Source: Clostridia bacterium (GTDB lineage: Bacteria; Bacillota; Clostridia; Oscillospirales; CAG-272). Taken from it: 39,442 nt of DNA. A program made the translations under genes and the position numbers. Shown piece after piece: positions 8,026 through 16,926 of this stretch; within the stretch, counting starts at the first letter, position 1, and each line of letters starts with the position of its first letter. The DNA is taken from assembly GCA_017532425.1 (NCBI GenBank), contig JAFXJH010000010.1, positions 1 to 39,442 of the forward strand, read 5' to 3'. The notes under the pieces are model-generated. The model saw only the letters and a program-made list of their open reading frames with translations, was not told where the DNA came from and ran no database searches.

Positions 8026-9153
8026 TTATCTCCTTTCCGCTCCAAGCAGTTCAAGGATCTTTCGTCCGATATAGTTGAATCCGTCGATAGTACCGAGATT
8101 TTCTTTAGGCATATTACGGTTGTAAGCTATAAACGGTACGTATTCGCGAGTGTGGTCAGTGCTGTTATCGGACGGGTCGCATCCGTGATCGGCGGTGATC
8201 ATAAGAAGATCGTCATCGCCGAGACGGGGCAGAAAGTCTGTAAGCCATTTGTCAAACTCGTTTATAGCATTTGCATAGCCGACAGCATCCTGTCTGTGAC
8301 CGTAAAGCATATCGAAATCAACGAGATTTATAAAGCAAAGTCCGTTAAAATCGTAGCTTAACAGCTCGTAAGCCTTTTTCATACCCTCGGAGTTGTTGTG
8401 GGTGGGGAAGGTCTTCGTGATCCCCGACATAGCGAAGATATCTCCGATCTTTCCGACACCTATAACGTCAAAGCCCTGCTTCTGAAGAATGTTCAGAACA
8501 GTATCCTTAGGAGGAACAAGCGAGAAATCGCGTCTGTTCTCACTTCTCTTAAAGTCGGGATAAGAGCCGATAAAGGGGCGCGCGATAACTCTGCCGACAC
8601 CGTGCTTGCCTACAAGTATCTTTCTTGCGACCTTACATATCTCGTAAAGCTCGCTTACAGGAATTATATCCTCGTGAGCGGCGATCTGAAATACGCTGTC
8701 CGCAGAGGTGTATACTATAAGCTTGCCCGTTTCAATATGCTCCTTGCCGTAGTCGCGGATAACGTCTGTACCCGAATAGGGAAGATTGCATATGACCTTT
8801 CTGCCGACAGCCTTTTCAAAGGCGTCGATGACCTCAAAAGGAAATCCGTCGGGATAGGTAGGCATAGGACTTTCGGAAATAATTCCGCTTATCTCCCAAT
8901 GTCCGGTAGTAGTATCCTTTCCGCGGCTCAGCTCGCAAAGACGCGCAGTAGTTGCATATGGCTCTTTAACGGACGTAACAGAGGTAATACCGTCGATGTT
9001 TCCAAGGCCGAGCGCAGTCAAATTCGGTATATCAAGCCTTCCGGTAGCGGCAATACTTTTAAGAGTGTTTGCTCCGACGTCACCGAAATCGCAGGCGTCG
9101 GGAGCTTCACCGATTCCAAAGGAATCAAGTACAATAAGAAATATTCTTTTCAT
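8026..9153 (-). CDS. deoB: Phosphopentomutase
   Basis: 375 aa, slightly shorter than the roughly 390-residue norm but complete. DeoB interconverts ribose- or deoxyribose-1-phosphate and the 5-phosphate. It belongs to the alkaline phosphatase superfamily. The metal-binding N-terminus reads RIFLIVLDSFGIGEAPDA, the phospho-Thr region is RGKDTTTGHWE, and the C-terminal metal motif is LMITADHGCDP followed by STDHTREYVP. No clear Shine-Dalgarno is visible before 9153 (upstream is A/T-rich), so translation may depend on coupling. It links the phosphorylases (DeoD, Pdp) to DeoC. Confidence 0.96.
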   Translation of the reverse strand: MKRIFLIVLDSFGIGEAPDACDFGDVGANTLKSIAATGRLDIPNLTALGLGNIDGITSVTSVKEPYATTARLCELSRGKDTTTGHWEISGIISESPMPTYPDGFPFEVIDAFEKAVGRKVICNLPYSGTDVIRDYGKEHIETGKLIVYTSADSVFQIAAHEDIIPVSELYEICKVARKILVGKHGVGRVIARPFIGSYPDFKRSENRRDFSLVPPKDTVLNILQKQGFDVIGVGKIGDIFAMSGITKTFPTHNNSEGMKKAYELLSYDFNGLCFINLVDFDMLYGHRQDAVGYANAINEFDKWLTDFLPRLGDDDLLMITADHGCDPSDNSTDHTREYVPFIAYNRNMPKENLGTIDGFNYIGRKILELLGAERR

Positions 9154-9174
9154 GATCTTAAATATTAATTTGTT

Positions 9175-9894
9175 TTACATAGAAACAGCAACGTTAAGCG
9201 CTATTTTCATCATATCGGTAAATGTGTTCTGTCTTGCATCTGCATCGAGTGCTTCTCCGCGAAGGATGTGGTCGGATACCGTGCAGATAGCAAGAGCATT
9301 TTTGCCTGCGGCTGCGGCGTTCATGTAAAGGGCGGCGGCTTCCATTTCTACGCCGAGTACACCCATCTTGTACCATCCGTTGTTGAAATTCGGGTCAGCG
9401 TGATAGAATACGTCGGAGGAGAGCAGATTTCCAACCTTGTATCTTGCTCCGATGGCTTCAGCCTCCTTTACGGCGCGCTTTAAAAGCTCGTAGCTTGCAA
9501 TAGGAGCAAAATTTCCGTTAAGCTTGTACTGATCCTGATAAGCGGAATTTGTGCAGGCACCCATTCCGATAATAATATCACGAAGCTGTACGTCGTCTGC
9601 AAGACCACCCGCCGAGCCTATGCGGATAATGTTTTCAACTCCGAAAAAGTTAAAAAGCTCGTAAGAATATATTCCAATCGAGGGCATACCCATTCCGCTT
9701 GCCATAACCGATACGGGCACTCCCTTGTATGTTCCCGTGTATCCCTGAATGCCGCGTACGTTGTTTATAAGCTTTGCATTTTCAAGAAAATTCTCGGCAA
9801 CGAATTTGGAGCGCAGAGGATCGCCGGGCATAAGAACTGTTTTGGCAAAATCTTCGGATGTAGCCTTTATATGCGGTGTGTGTTGACTATTCAT
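9175..9894 (-). CDS. deoD: Purine nucleoside phosphorylase, DeoD type
   Basis: 239 aa, exactly the length of E. coli DeoD. It phosphorolyses purine (deoxy)nucleosides and is normally a hexamer. Recognisable motifs are the N-terminal TPHIKA, VLMPGDPLRSKFVAENFL (phosphate binding), NNVRGIQGYTGTYKG, SGMGMPSIGIYSYEL, the IRIGSAGGL segment, and GVEMEAAALY for ribose binding. An AAGGAG site precedes the start. Its neighbours DeoC, DeoB and Pdp complete deoxyribonucleoside catabolism. Confidence 0.97.
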   Translation of the reverse strand: MNSQHTPHIKATSEDFAKTVLMPGDPLRSKFVAENFLENAKLINNVRGIQGYTGTYKGVPVSVMASGMGMPSIGIYSYELFNFFGVENIIRIGSAGGLADDVQLRDIIIGMGACTNSAYQDQYKLNGNFAPIASYELLKRAVKEAEAIGARYKVGNLLSSDVFYHADPNFNNGWYKMGVLGVEMEAAALYMNAAAAGKNALAICTVSDHILRGEALDADARQNTFTDMMKIALNVAVSM

Positions 9895-9925
9895 AGTTAC
9901 ATTCTCCTTAAAAATAGTTATGATA

Positions 9926-10594
9926 TCAGTAGCTTGACCTGCTGTTTTCGTTTTTGGCGATCTTTACGATTCTGCTCGTACCGAGACGTGAGGCACCGAG
10001 CTTTATGAAATCCTCGGCATCGGCAAGAGATGCGATCCCGCCTGCCGCCTTGATAAGAACCTTTTCACCGATATGCTTTGCAAAGAGCTCAACGTCCTCT
10101 CGCGTAGCGCCAGCGGTAGAAAATCCGGTGGATGTCTTTATATAGTCCGCACCCGATTTTGTAACTATCTCGCACATTTTGATCTTTTCATCGTCTGTGA
10201 GAAGACAGGTCTCGATTATAACCTTGAGTATCTTGTCTGCGCAGACCTTTTTAAGCTCGGTAAGCTCGTAAAGTATCTCGTCGTACAGCTTGTCCTTGAG
10301 ATGACCGATGTTTATTACCGTGTCTATCTCGTCTGCACCGTTGTCAAGAGCATCCTTGGCTTCAAAAAGCTTGACAGCGGTAGTAGAATATCCGTTGGGA
10401 AAACCGATAACTGTGCATATTTTAAGCCTGTCGCCTACGTAATCCTTAGCTTTCTTTACGTACGACGCGGGAATACATACCGAAGCCGTAGAATATTTTA
10501 TGCCGTCATCGCATATTGCCTTTATTTCCTCCCAGGTTGCAGTCTGAGAGAGAAGAGTGTGATCGCATTTAGAAAGAATTTCACAGAGTTCCAT
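9926..10594 (-). CDS. deoC: Deoxyribose-phosphate aldolase
   Basis: 222 aa, normal length for the short Firmicutes DeoC. It cleaves 2-deoxyribose-5-phosphate to glyceraldehyde-3-phosphate and acetaldehyde through a Schiff base. The catalytic lysine sits in [10 protein letters not shown] (Lys153), with a second lysine in [16 protein letters not shown] and [10 protein letters not shown] are standard family segments. An AAAGGGA site lies before the start. As the second gene of the operon it is the exit of nucleoside sugars to glycolysis. Confidence 0.97.
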   Translation of the reverse strand: MELCEILSKCDHTLLSQTATWEEIKAICDDGIKYSTASVCIPASYVKKAKDYVGDRLKICTVIGFPNGYSTTAVKLFEAKDALDNGADEIDTVINIGHLKDKLYDEILYELTELKKVCADKILKVIIETCLLTDDEKIKMCEIVTKSGADYIKTSTGFSTAGATREDVELFAKHIGEKVLIKAAGGIASLADAEDFIKLGASRLGTSRIVKIAKNENSRSSY

Positions 10595-10626
10595 AATAAT
10601 TTAATCCCTTTCAAATAAAATTTGCA

Positions 10627-11208
10627 TTATATAGCTTGTTCTTTGATCTTTTTTTGCCAGCATTTGTGACACATAGCAATGTAGCTGTCGTTTCCGCCGA
10701 GCATGACCTGAGCGCCCTCGGTTACGATCTTCATATCCTTGTCAAGACGCGCGTTGACAGTAGCCTTTGCACCGCATTCGCAGATAGTCTTTATTTCGGC
10801 AATCGAATCGGCAACCTCAAAGAGTCTTTTGCTGCCCTCGAAAAGATGGCAGAGAAAGTCTGCACGCAGACCGAAGCAGAGAATCGGCACGTCAAAATCG
10901 TCCACTATTTTGCGCAGTGCGTCAATGTGTTCGCAGGTGAAAAACTGACATTCATCGGCGATAATAACGTCGTAATCGGTACGCTTTTCGCTGAAGACTG
11001 TGTAAATATCGTCGCACTTGTCTATAGTTTCACAGCTTGCATAAAGACCGATCCTCGACTTGATTATTTTTTCACCGTCTCGGTTATCAAGTGAGGGCTT
11101 GATAAGCCAGACCTTCATACCGCGTTCCTCGTAATTGAATTTTGTTATAAGGGCTTGAGCGGTCTTTGATGACCCCATAGCTCCGTATTTAAAATAAAGC
11201 TTTGCCAT
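10627..11208 (-). CDS. tdk: Thymidine kinase
   Basis: 193 aa from ATG at 11208. The frame stays open to an ATG at 11352, but that codon lies at or upstream of the predicted transcription start, and the family begins at MAKLYFKYGAMGSSKT. Motifs are P-loop GAMGSSKT (residues 9-16), catalytic Glu86 in IIADECQFF, and four zinc cysteines C143-x-C145 and C180-x-x-C183. The enzyme makes dTMP from thymidine. It is the first gene of the salvage operon, with a leader of about 140 nt. AAAGGA about 12 bases upstream is the likely ribosome-binding site. Confidence 0.95.
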   Translation of the reverse strand: MAKLYFKYGAMGSSKTAQALITKFNYEERGMKVWLIKPSLDNRDGEKIIKSRIGLYASCETIDKCDDIYTVFSEKRTDYDVIIADECQFFTCEHIDALRKIVDDFDVPILCFGLRADFLCHLFEGSKRLFEVADSIAEIKTICECGAKATVNARLDKDMKIVTEGAQVMLGGNDSYIAMCHKCWQKKIKEQAI

Positions 11209-11355
11209 ATTTTTGACCGTATCCTTTGTCTTTTGATATTTTAGTGACGTATAGATCGCATTTAGAAAGTAAGCTTGCGCTTTATGTAATTTCTTGGCGT
11301 CGTTCCTTATTTTGGCGGAAACAGTGTGTGAGATAAAATCATACCGTTTCATATC

Positions 11356-11384
11356 AGTATACCATAATTCGACCGTCTTTGCAA
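11356..11384 (-). promoter_or_regulatory. Promoter of the nucleoside salvage operon
   Basis: On the minus strand, TTGCAA (11379-11384), 17-bp spacer, TATACT (11356-11361). The predicted transcription start is near 11349, which gives tdk a leader of about 140 nt and excludes the ATG at 11352. Confidence 0.75.
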
Positions 11385-11425
11385 GCGATTTGCCTAAGTT
11401 TTTCTACTATTATTCGGCAAAATGA

Positions 11426-11454
11426 TTGACAATTCTTTGGTGCGGTGTTAAAAT
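11426..11454 (+). promoter_or_regulatory. Promoter of the phosphodiesterase/GDPD/GH2 operon
   Basis: TTGACA (11426-11431), 17-bp spacer, TAAAAT (11449-11454), 35 bp ahead of the start at 11489. It is divergent from the salvage-operon promoter. Confidence 0.78.
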
Positions 11455-11488
11455 ATAAATAATGTCATAGGATAGGAGAATTTTTGAT

Positions 11489-12301
11489 ATGAATAACGAA
11501 ATAAATAAGCTTTCGCTTGATACACTTGCGGCATCTCTTTCGTACATTATGGGAATAGATGCTCCCGAAAAATCAGCAGAGCCGTGTGATGCTCTTAACG
11601 AGTACGCAGATAAAACGTTTGAAGGTAAAAAAGCAGACAGAATATTTATGTATAATCCCGATGCGATAGCACAGTGGATATCCGAAAAATATCCCGAGCT
11701 TATTGAAGAAGCAGAGAGATATACGGATATCAAGATACCGTTTTGCACGGTTATGCCGTCGGTAACCCCCGTTTGCTTCGGAACGATGTATACGGGAGCA
11801 CAGCCCGAGGTACACGGTATAAGAAAGTACGAAAAGCCGGTAATTACTATAGATACGATATTTGATTCGCTCATAAGAGCAGGAAAGAAGCCGGTAATCG
11901 TAGCACAGACAAATTGCAGCCTCTCGAAAATATATCTTGAACGCGATATGGACTATTTCTTCTATGATACGATAGAAGAGGTTAATGCCAAGGCTGTAGA
12001 GATAATTATGCAGGATAAGTATGACTTCGTTGTGGTATATAACGGAAACTACGATCACTATATGCATAAATTCGGACCCGAGGGTATAAGACCGCTGACA
12101 GAGCTCAAAGCAAATTCTTACGCATTCGGAGAGTTCAGCCTTCTTATATCGAAATTCTGGAAAAAGCATAATACACTCGTCGGATTTGCGATGGATCACG
12201 GATGTCACGAAATAGACGGAGAATCGGGCGGACACGGTCTTGATATGCCCGAGGACCTTAATATCGTACATATGTATAAGGCATATCCTGCAGAAAAATA
12301 A
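11489..12301 (+). CDS. Alkaline phosphatase-superfamily protein (type I phosphodiesterase-like)
   Basis: 270 aa, no signal peptide, so cytosolic. ADRIFMYNPDAIAQWI matches the first metal-binding strand. MPSVTPVCFGTMYTGAQPEV with following HGI is the nucleophile region of nucleotide pyrophosphatase/phosphodiesterases. YNGNYDHYMHKFGP and FAMDHGCHE plus GGHG supply further Asp and His metal ligands. The protein is compact compared with most family members. It heads an operon with a nitrilase-GDPD fusion and a GH2 enzyme, so it may hydrolyse a phosphodiester or phosphomonoester linked to sugar or lipid breakdown. Substrate is unknown; the superfamily assignment is firm. Confidence 0.85.
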   Translation: MNNEINKLSLDTLAASLSYIMGIDAPEKSAEPCDALNEYADKTFEGKKADRIFMYNPDAIAQWISEKYPELIEEAERYTDIKIPFCTVMPSVTPVCFGTMYTGAQPEVHGIRKYEKPVITIDTIFDSLIRAGKKPVIVAQTNCSLSKIYLERDMDYFFYDTIEEVNAKAVEIIMQDKYDFVVVYNGNYDHYMHKFGPEGIRPLTELKANSYAFGEFSLLISKFWKKHNTLVGFAMDHGCHEIDGESGGHGLDMPEDLNIVHMYKAYPAEK

Positions 12302-12333
12302 AATCAGTATAACCTACAGAAGGGAAAATAGTT

Positions 12334-13938
12334 ATGAAATTCACAGTTGTTCAGCCTTACTACTCTGTTAATGAAAACGATCTTCAGAAGTGCTTTGATT
12401 CTATGATAGAGCTTATAGATAAGTGCGACGAAAGCTCGGACGTTATCGTGCTTCCCGAATATACGGACGTTCCTGCGGCTTGTAAGGGAAAAAGCTCGTT
12501 TCACGGTGCGATAGAAAAATTCAATTCTACAATAATGCAGAAGGCGATAGATACTGCAAAAAGATGTAACGCCGTAGTATTCGTGAACGCGGCAGAAAAA
12601 ACCGAAACGGGATGGAGAAATACCACTCACGCTATCGACCGAAGCGGTAACGTAGTAGGAAAATATTTCAAGGCACATCCCGCACCGAGCGAGGTAAAGA
12701 CCGAGAGTCAGGGCGGAAATGAGGTTGACGTTTCGTACAGCTATTCACATAGAGAGCCTTACGTGATAGAAATAGAGGGCGTGCGCTACGGCTTTATGAC
12801 CTGCTATGACTTCTACTTCTACGAAGCATTTGCACCGCTTGCAAAGAAAAATATAGACGTCATAATCGGCTGCTCGCATCAGAGAACGGATACACACGAA
12901 GCGCTTTCGATAATAAACCGCTTCCTTTGCTATAATACGAACGCATATCTTGTTCGTGCGTCGATATCGCTCGGAGAGGATTCTCCCATTTGCGGCTGCA
13001 GCTCGGTAATAGCACCAAACGGAGATGTTCTCGTTGATATGAAGAGCCGTATAGGCATAGAAAGCTGCGAGATCGATCCGCATAAAAAGTATTATAAGCC
13101 CGCAGGATTCAGAGGAGCGCTCAAATCGCACTATGAATATATAGAGGACGGCAGACGCCCGTGGCTCTACAGAAACGGCGGAGCATCGATCGTGCCATAC
13201 GATAACGTTATGCCGTATCCCCGTATCTGCGCACACCGCGGATTCAATACGGTTGCACCCGAAAATACGATGCCCGCATTCGGCTCGGCGGTCGGACTTG
13301 GAGCACAGGAGATAGAATTCGATCTCTGGTCAACCTCGGACGGAGTTATAGTTTCCTGCCACGATAATACTCTTGACAGAGTAAGTAACGGAAGCGGAAA
13401 AATAACCGAGCATACTTATGAGGAGCTTCTTAAACTCGATTTCGGTGTCAAATTCGGAGAAAAATATAAGGGACTCAAGATAGTTACCTTTGAGGAGATA
13501 CTTAAAAAATTCGCGGGCCGCGTAATAATGAATATCCACGTAAAGATCTGGGATACTGCTGACGAAGACGATAAGATGGAAGAAATAGTATCTCTGATAC
13601 GTAAGTATGACTGTGAAAAGCATGTTTATTTCATGTCGGGTAATGATGAAAAGGTCAAAAAGGCAAAAGAGTACGCTCCCGATATTGCCGTTTGCCTCGG
13701 CGCAGGCCGCGATAAATGGGCAATAGTAGACAGAGCAATAAAGCTAGGTGCTGATAAGGTACAGCTTTTCAAGCCGTATTTCAATCAGGAAATGATAGAT
13801 AAAGCTCACGCACACGGAATTATATGTAACGTTTTCTGGTCGGACGATCCTGAGGAAGCAAGAAAGTTCAGAGAAATGGGAATAGATACGATTCTGACAA
13901 ACGACTATCTGAATATATATAATGCTCTTAACTCCTGA
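12334..13938 (+). CDS. Nitrilase-domain / glycerophosphodiester phosphodiesterase fusion
   Basis: 534 aa with two complete enzymes. Residues 1-265 form a carbon-nitrogen hydrolase with the Glu-Lys-Cys triad: VLPEY (Glu42), GKYFKAHP (Lys113) and FMTCYDF (Cys157). Residues about 295-530 form a GDPD TIM barrel: CAHRGF (His301, Arg302), PENT (Glu310, Asn311), EIEFDL (Glu328, Asp330) and SCHDNTLDR (His343). Both active sites look intact and there is no signal peptide. Gene spacing is 32 bp from the phosphodiesterase and 26 bp to the GH2 gene, so all three are co-transcribed. The pairing suggests one substrate carrying both an amide and a glycerophosphodiester (for example an N-acylated phospholipid headgroup), but that is inference. 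Confidence 0.92.
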   Translation: MKFTVVQPYYSVNENDLQKCFDSMIELIDKCDESSDVIVLPEYTDVPAACKGKSSFHGAIEKFNSTIMQKAIDTAKRCNAVVFVNAAEKTETGWRNTTHAIDRSGNVVGKYFKAHPAPSEVKTESQGGNEVDVSYSYSHREPYVIEIEGVRYGFMTCYDFYFYEAFAPLAKKNIDVIIGCSHQRTDTHEALSIINRFLCYNTNAYLVRASISLGEDSPICGCSSVIAPNGDVLVDMKSRIGIESCEIDPHKKYYKPAGFRGALKSHYEYIEDGRRPWLYRNGGASIVPYDNVMPYPRICAHRGFNTVAPENTMPAFGSAVGLGAQEIEFDLWSTSDGVIVSCHDNTLDRVSNGSGKITEHTYEELLKLDFGVKFGEKYKGLKIVTFEEILKKFAGRVIMNIHVKIWDTADEDDKMEEIVSLIRKYDCEKHVYFMSGNDEKVKKAKEYAPDIAVCLGAGRDKWAIVDRAIKLGADKVQLFKPYFNQEMIDKAHAHGIICNVFWSDDPEEARKFREMGIDTILTNDYLNIYNALNS

Positions 13939-13964
13939 AGAAGGTTAAAATAAGGAGGATCAAA

Positions 13965-15683
13965 ATGACAAGACTTTTTGACGAACATATTATACGAAAC
14001 GTAAAATATCTTAACGGCGCGTGGAAATTTGTTACGGATCCTAAAAATATCGGCGAGGAAAAGCTGTACTTTAAATCGCTTGACGGCGGAGAAACAGTTA
14101 CCGTCCCATCGGTATGGAATACACAGAGCGGACTTCTCAAATACGAGGGCGTTGCTTGGTATGAAAAGACCTTTTATACGGATGGAGGATGCCTGCGCTT
14201 TAATTTCGGTGCGGTGATGACATACGCAAAGGTTTGGCTTGACGGAGATCTTATAGGATCTCACTACGGCGGATTTTCGCAGTTTGATTTTATTATACCA
14301 AACGTAGAAAAAGGATATCATATTCTCACCGTGCGCGTTGATAATAGCTTTGACGGGCAGTCTATTCCTCAAAAAAAGGTGGACTGGTATCATTACGGCG
14401 GTATAATAAGAGACGTAACGGTAGAAACGCTTGTAGGGATCTCGACGCTCTTTAACAGACTTGAGTATGAGCTTTCGGACGATATGACCTCGGTAAAGGG
14501 ACGCTTTGTGCTTGATATGTATAACGCCGAGGATGGCGTATCTACTACAATGCTTAGCGTAAAAATTGGCAATACTACGCTGTTTTCGGATAAAATATCG
14601 CTTGACGGCAGAGAAAAACGTGAGATTATCCTGCCTGAGTTTACTCTTGATAATATAAAGCTCTGGGATATAGGATCGCCAAATCTGTATGATATAGTAG
14701 TTACAACAGATACGGATGACCTTCTTGATAAGGTCGGATTCAGGAAAATATGCGTTGAGGACGGAAAAATAAAGCTTAACGGCAGAGCCGTCGAGATACG
14801 CGGGGTAAACAGACACGAAGAGCATCCCGATTGGGGATTCGCATTCCCGCAGGGACTTATGAAAAAGGATCTCGATATAGCGGTATCAGACCTCGGCTGT
14901 AACGCAATAAGAGGCTCGCACTATCCTAACTCACAGGAATTTGTCGATATGCTCGATGAGCGCGGAATACTTTTCTGGAGCGAGATACCGATGTGGGGAT
15001 GGGGATTCTCACAGAGCGCGCTTGCTGACCCTGTCGTGGTCGACAGAGGACTTGAAATGCACCGTGAAATGGTGAAATACTATTATAACCATCCGTGCAT
15101 AATCTTCTGGGGAATGCATAACGAGATACTGACAGCAACTGAGGAAGCAAGATTTCTTTCGGAAAAATACTATAATTTCCTCAAGGAAAACGGAGGTAAC
15201 AGACTCGTTACCTTTGCTACGGATAAGCCTAAGGACGATATTTGCCTTGAATACTGCGACGTTATAAGCATAAATCAGTATTTCGGATGGTACGGCGGAG
15301 GATTCGGCGATTGGGATAAGTTCATAAAGAGCTTCAGAGAGAGAAGAGAAGTGCTCGGATACTCGCATAAGCCGGTAATTATGAGTGAATTCGGAGGCGC
15401 GGCGCTCTACGGATATCATACCTTCGACGACGTGCACTGGACAGAAGAATATCAGGCAAATATGCTTGAATATGCGATAGAGCATTTCCATAACGATCCG
15501 ATGTTTGCAGGCTTTTTCATATGGCAATTCTGCGATATGCGTACCTGCCTTGAGGCGGGAATAAACCGCGCAAGAGGCTTTAATAATAAGGGTATTCTTA
15601 ATGAATATCGTAAACCGAAGGCGGCGTATTTCAAGGTAAAAGAGCTTTATAATAAATACGAGAAGGAAAAAATTGATACTTAA
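13965..15683 (+). CDS. Glycoside hydrolase family 2, beta-glucuronidase-like
   Basis: 572 aa, cytosolic, close to E. coli GusA in length. Residues 1-160 form the sugar-binding jelly roll, about 160-262 the Ig-like sandwich, and the rest the TIM barrel. The acid/base is Glu387 in GMHNEIL, which replaces the common NEP form, and the nucleophile is Glu475 in VIMSEFGG. The C-terminal GFNNKGI (Asn540, Lys542) preserves the N-x-K motif that contacts the uronic-acid carboxylate in glucuronidases. That supports glucuronide or galacturonide rather than galactoside specificity. A strong GGAGG site precedes the start. It is the last gene of the operon, closed by the hairpin at 15685-15721. Confidence 0.88.
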   Translation: MTRLFDEHIIRNVKYLNGAWKFVTDPKNIGEEKLYFKSLDGGETVTVPSVWNTQSGLLKYEGVAWYEKTFYTDGGCLRFNFGAVMTYAKVWLDGDLIGSHYGGFSQFDFIIPNVEKGYHILTVRVDNSFDGQSIPQKKVDWYHYGGIIRDVTVETLVGISTLFNRLEYELSDDMTSVKGRFVLDMYNAEDGVSTTMLSVKIGNTTLFSDKISLDGREKREIILPEFTLDNIKLWDIGSPNLYDIVVTTDTDDLLDKVGFRKICVEDGKIKLNGRAVEIRGVNRHEEHPDWGFAFPQGLMKKDLDIAVSDLGCNAIRGSHYPNSQEFVDMLDERGILFWSEIPMWGWGFSQSALADPVVVDRGLEMHREMVKYYYNHPCIIFWGMHNEILTATEEARFLSEKYYNFLKENGGNRLVTFATDKPKDDICLEYCDVISINQYFGWYGGGFGDWDKFIKSFRERREVLGYSHKPVIMSEFGGAALYGYHTFDDVHWTEEYQANMLEYAIEHFHNDPMFAGFFIWQFCDMRTCLEAGINRARGFNNKGILNEYRKPKAAYFKVKELYNKYEKEKIDT

Positions 15684-15684
15684 T

Positions 15685-15721
15685 AAAAAATCCTCTGTAC
15701 GTTAAAGTACAGAGGATTTTT
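15685..15721. terminator. Bidirectional terminator
   Basis: A-run, TCCTCTGTAC / GTACAGAGGA 10-bp stem with a GTTAAA loop, T-run. It serves both the GH2 operon and the converging minus-strand aminotransferase operon. Confidence 0.93.
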
Positions 15722-15732
15722 GCTATGTTTTT

Positions 15733-16902
15733 TTATTTTGCGATAGCCGCTTTTATATTTTCAATCTTTGCATTAAGCTGATCTTCGGTCCAGTCGGGGT
15801 CTACACCTATGTATACCGTTCTTGAAAGCAGATCGAGCGTTTTTTCACACATATCGAGTCTGTAATCGGGAATGATGTCCTTGTTCGCTTCCATCTTGAA
15901 GGGGTCCATAAGAGGATTGAGAGCACCTGTCTTGGTAAGAATGGGGGTCCAGTTGGTGTATACGTGTTTTCCCGTGTTGATCGGAACCGTACCCTTTACT
16001 CCGGGATCCTTCGCAACTGCAAGAGCCTTTTCTTTGTTGTCAAAGCGGATAGCGAGAGTCGTTCCGAGATCGCCTTCAATGTCGTTTGAAGGAATAAACG
16101 TGCAAACGTCGCTCAGCTTTTCCATCATTATCTTCTTGTTCTTGCGAAGGTCTGCAATAATTCCGTCGAGTCTCTTAAGCTGTATGCGGAGAATAGCTGA
16201 CGATATCTCGTTTGCGCGGTATTCGTTTCCGCAGAAGAGCTTTTCTTCAACGTCCTTAAGCTGTTCACCGAAGAATGCAACGGCACTGCTGTCGTGATAG
16301 ATAAGCGCGCGCTCGAATACACGCTTGTCATTTGTAAGCATAGCACCGCCTTCACCTGCTGTTATTATCTTGAAATAGTTGAAGCTGAGAGCACCTGCAT
16401 CACCGATAGTACCGAGACGCTTGCCGTGATAGCTTGCGCCGTCTGCCTGACATGCGTCTTCAACTATAACGAGACCGTGCTTTTCAGCGATAGCGCAAAG
16501 CGCATCCATATTTGAGGGGAATCCCTGAATATGAACGGGAATTATGCACTTTGTGTTTTTGGTTACCTTGCGCTCGGTGTCGATAGGGTCGAGAGTGAGC
16601 GTTTCGTCAACGTCGGCAATTACCGGGATAGCACCTGCGGCAACTACAGCCATAGCCGTAGCGATGTAAGTATATGCAGGAACGATAACCTCATCGCCGG
16701 GGCCTACGCCGAGAGCGATAAGCGCGGATGTAAGAGCGGCGTGACCGCTTGTCATAAGAAGGGTATGCTTTGCATCGAAAAGCTCGCAGAGCTCTTCCTC
16801 TGCATTTCTTGTTTCTTCAAGAGATTTGTTTATTTTAAAGAGACAACGCTGTTTTATAACGTCGGTAACGGCATCGATTTCTTCTTGTCCTATTCTGTAC
16901 AT
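15733..16902 (-). CDS. DegT/DnrJ/EryC1/StrS-family PLP aminotransferase
   Basis: 389 aa, normal length. The family transfers an amino group to keto-sugars or keto-cyclitols. SGHAALTSALIALGVGPGDE (residues 52-71) is the cofactor phosphate cradle, with PAYTYIATAMAVVAAG next. VEDACQADGASY (148-158) gives the pyridine-nitrogen Asp, and FNYFKIITAGEGG carries the Schiff-base Lys178. AAAGGAG precedes the start. It is the third gene after the isomerase and the ceramidase-like enzyme. In that context it may work in catabolic direction on an amino sugar or aminocyclitol, or build one; scyllo-inosose aminotransferases are relatives. The exact substrate cannot be read from sequence. Confidence 0.9.
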   Translation of the reverse strand: MYRIGQEEIDAVTDVIKQRCLFKINKSLEETRNAEEELCELFDAKHTLLMTSGHAALTSALIALGVGPGDEVIVPAYTYIATAMAVVAAGAIPVIADVDETLTLDPIDTERKVTKNTKCIIPVHIQGFPSNMDALCAIAEKHGLVIVEDACQADGASYHGKRLGTIGDAGALSFNYFKIITAGEGGAMLTNDKRVFERALIYHDSSAVAFFGEQLKDVEEKLFCGNEYRANEISSAILRIQLKRLDGIIADLRKNKKIMMEKLSDVCTFIPSNDIEGDLGTTLAIRFDNKEKALAVAKDPGVKGTVPINTGKHVYTNWTPILTKTGALNPLMDPFKMEANKDIIPDYRLDMCEKTLDLLSRTVYIGVDPDWTEDQLNAKIENIKAAIAK

Positions 16903-16926
16903 ATCTGTTCTCCTTTAGATAAATAA

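Noticed and set aside
13905..14825. 306-aa minus-strand frame opposite the GH2 gene
   Set aside because: Shadow frame produced by codon bias; no motifs or start signals, and the plus-strand GH2 frame is unambiguous.
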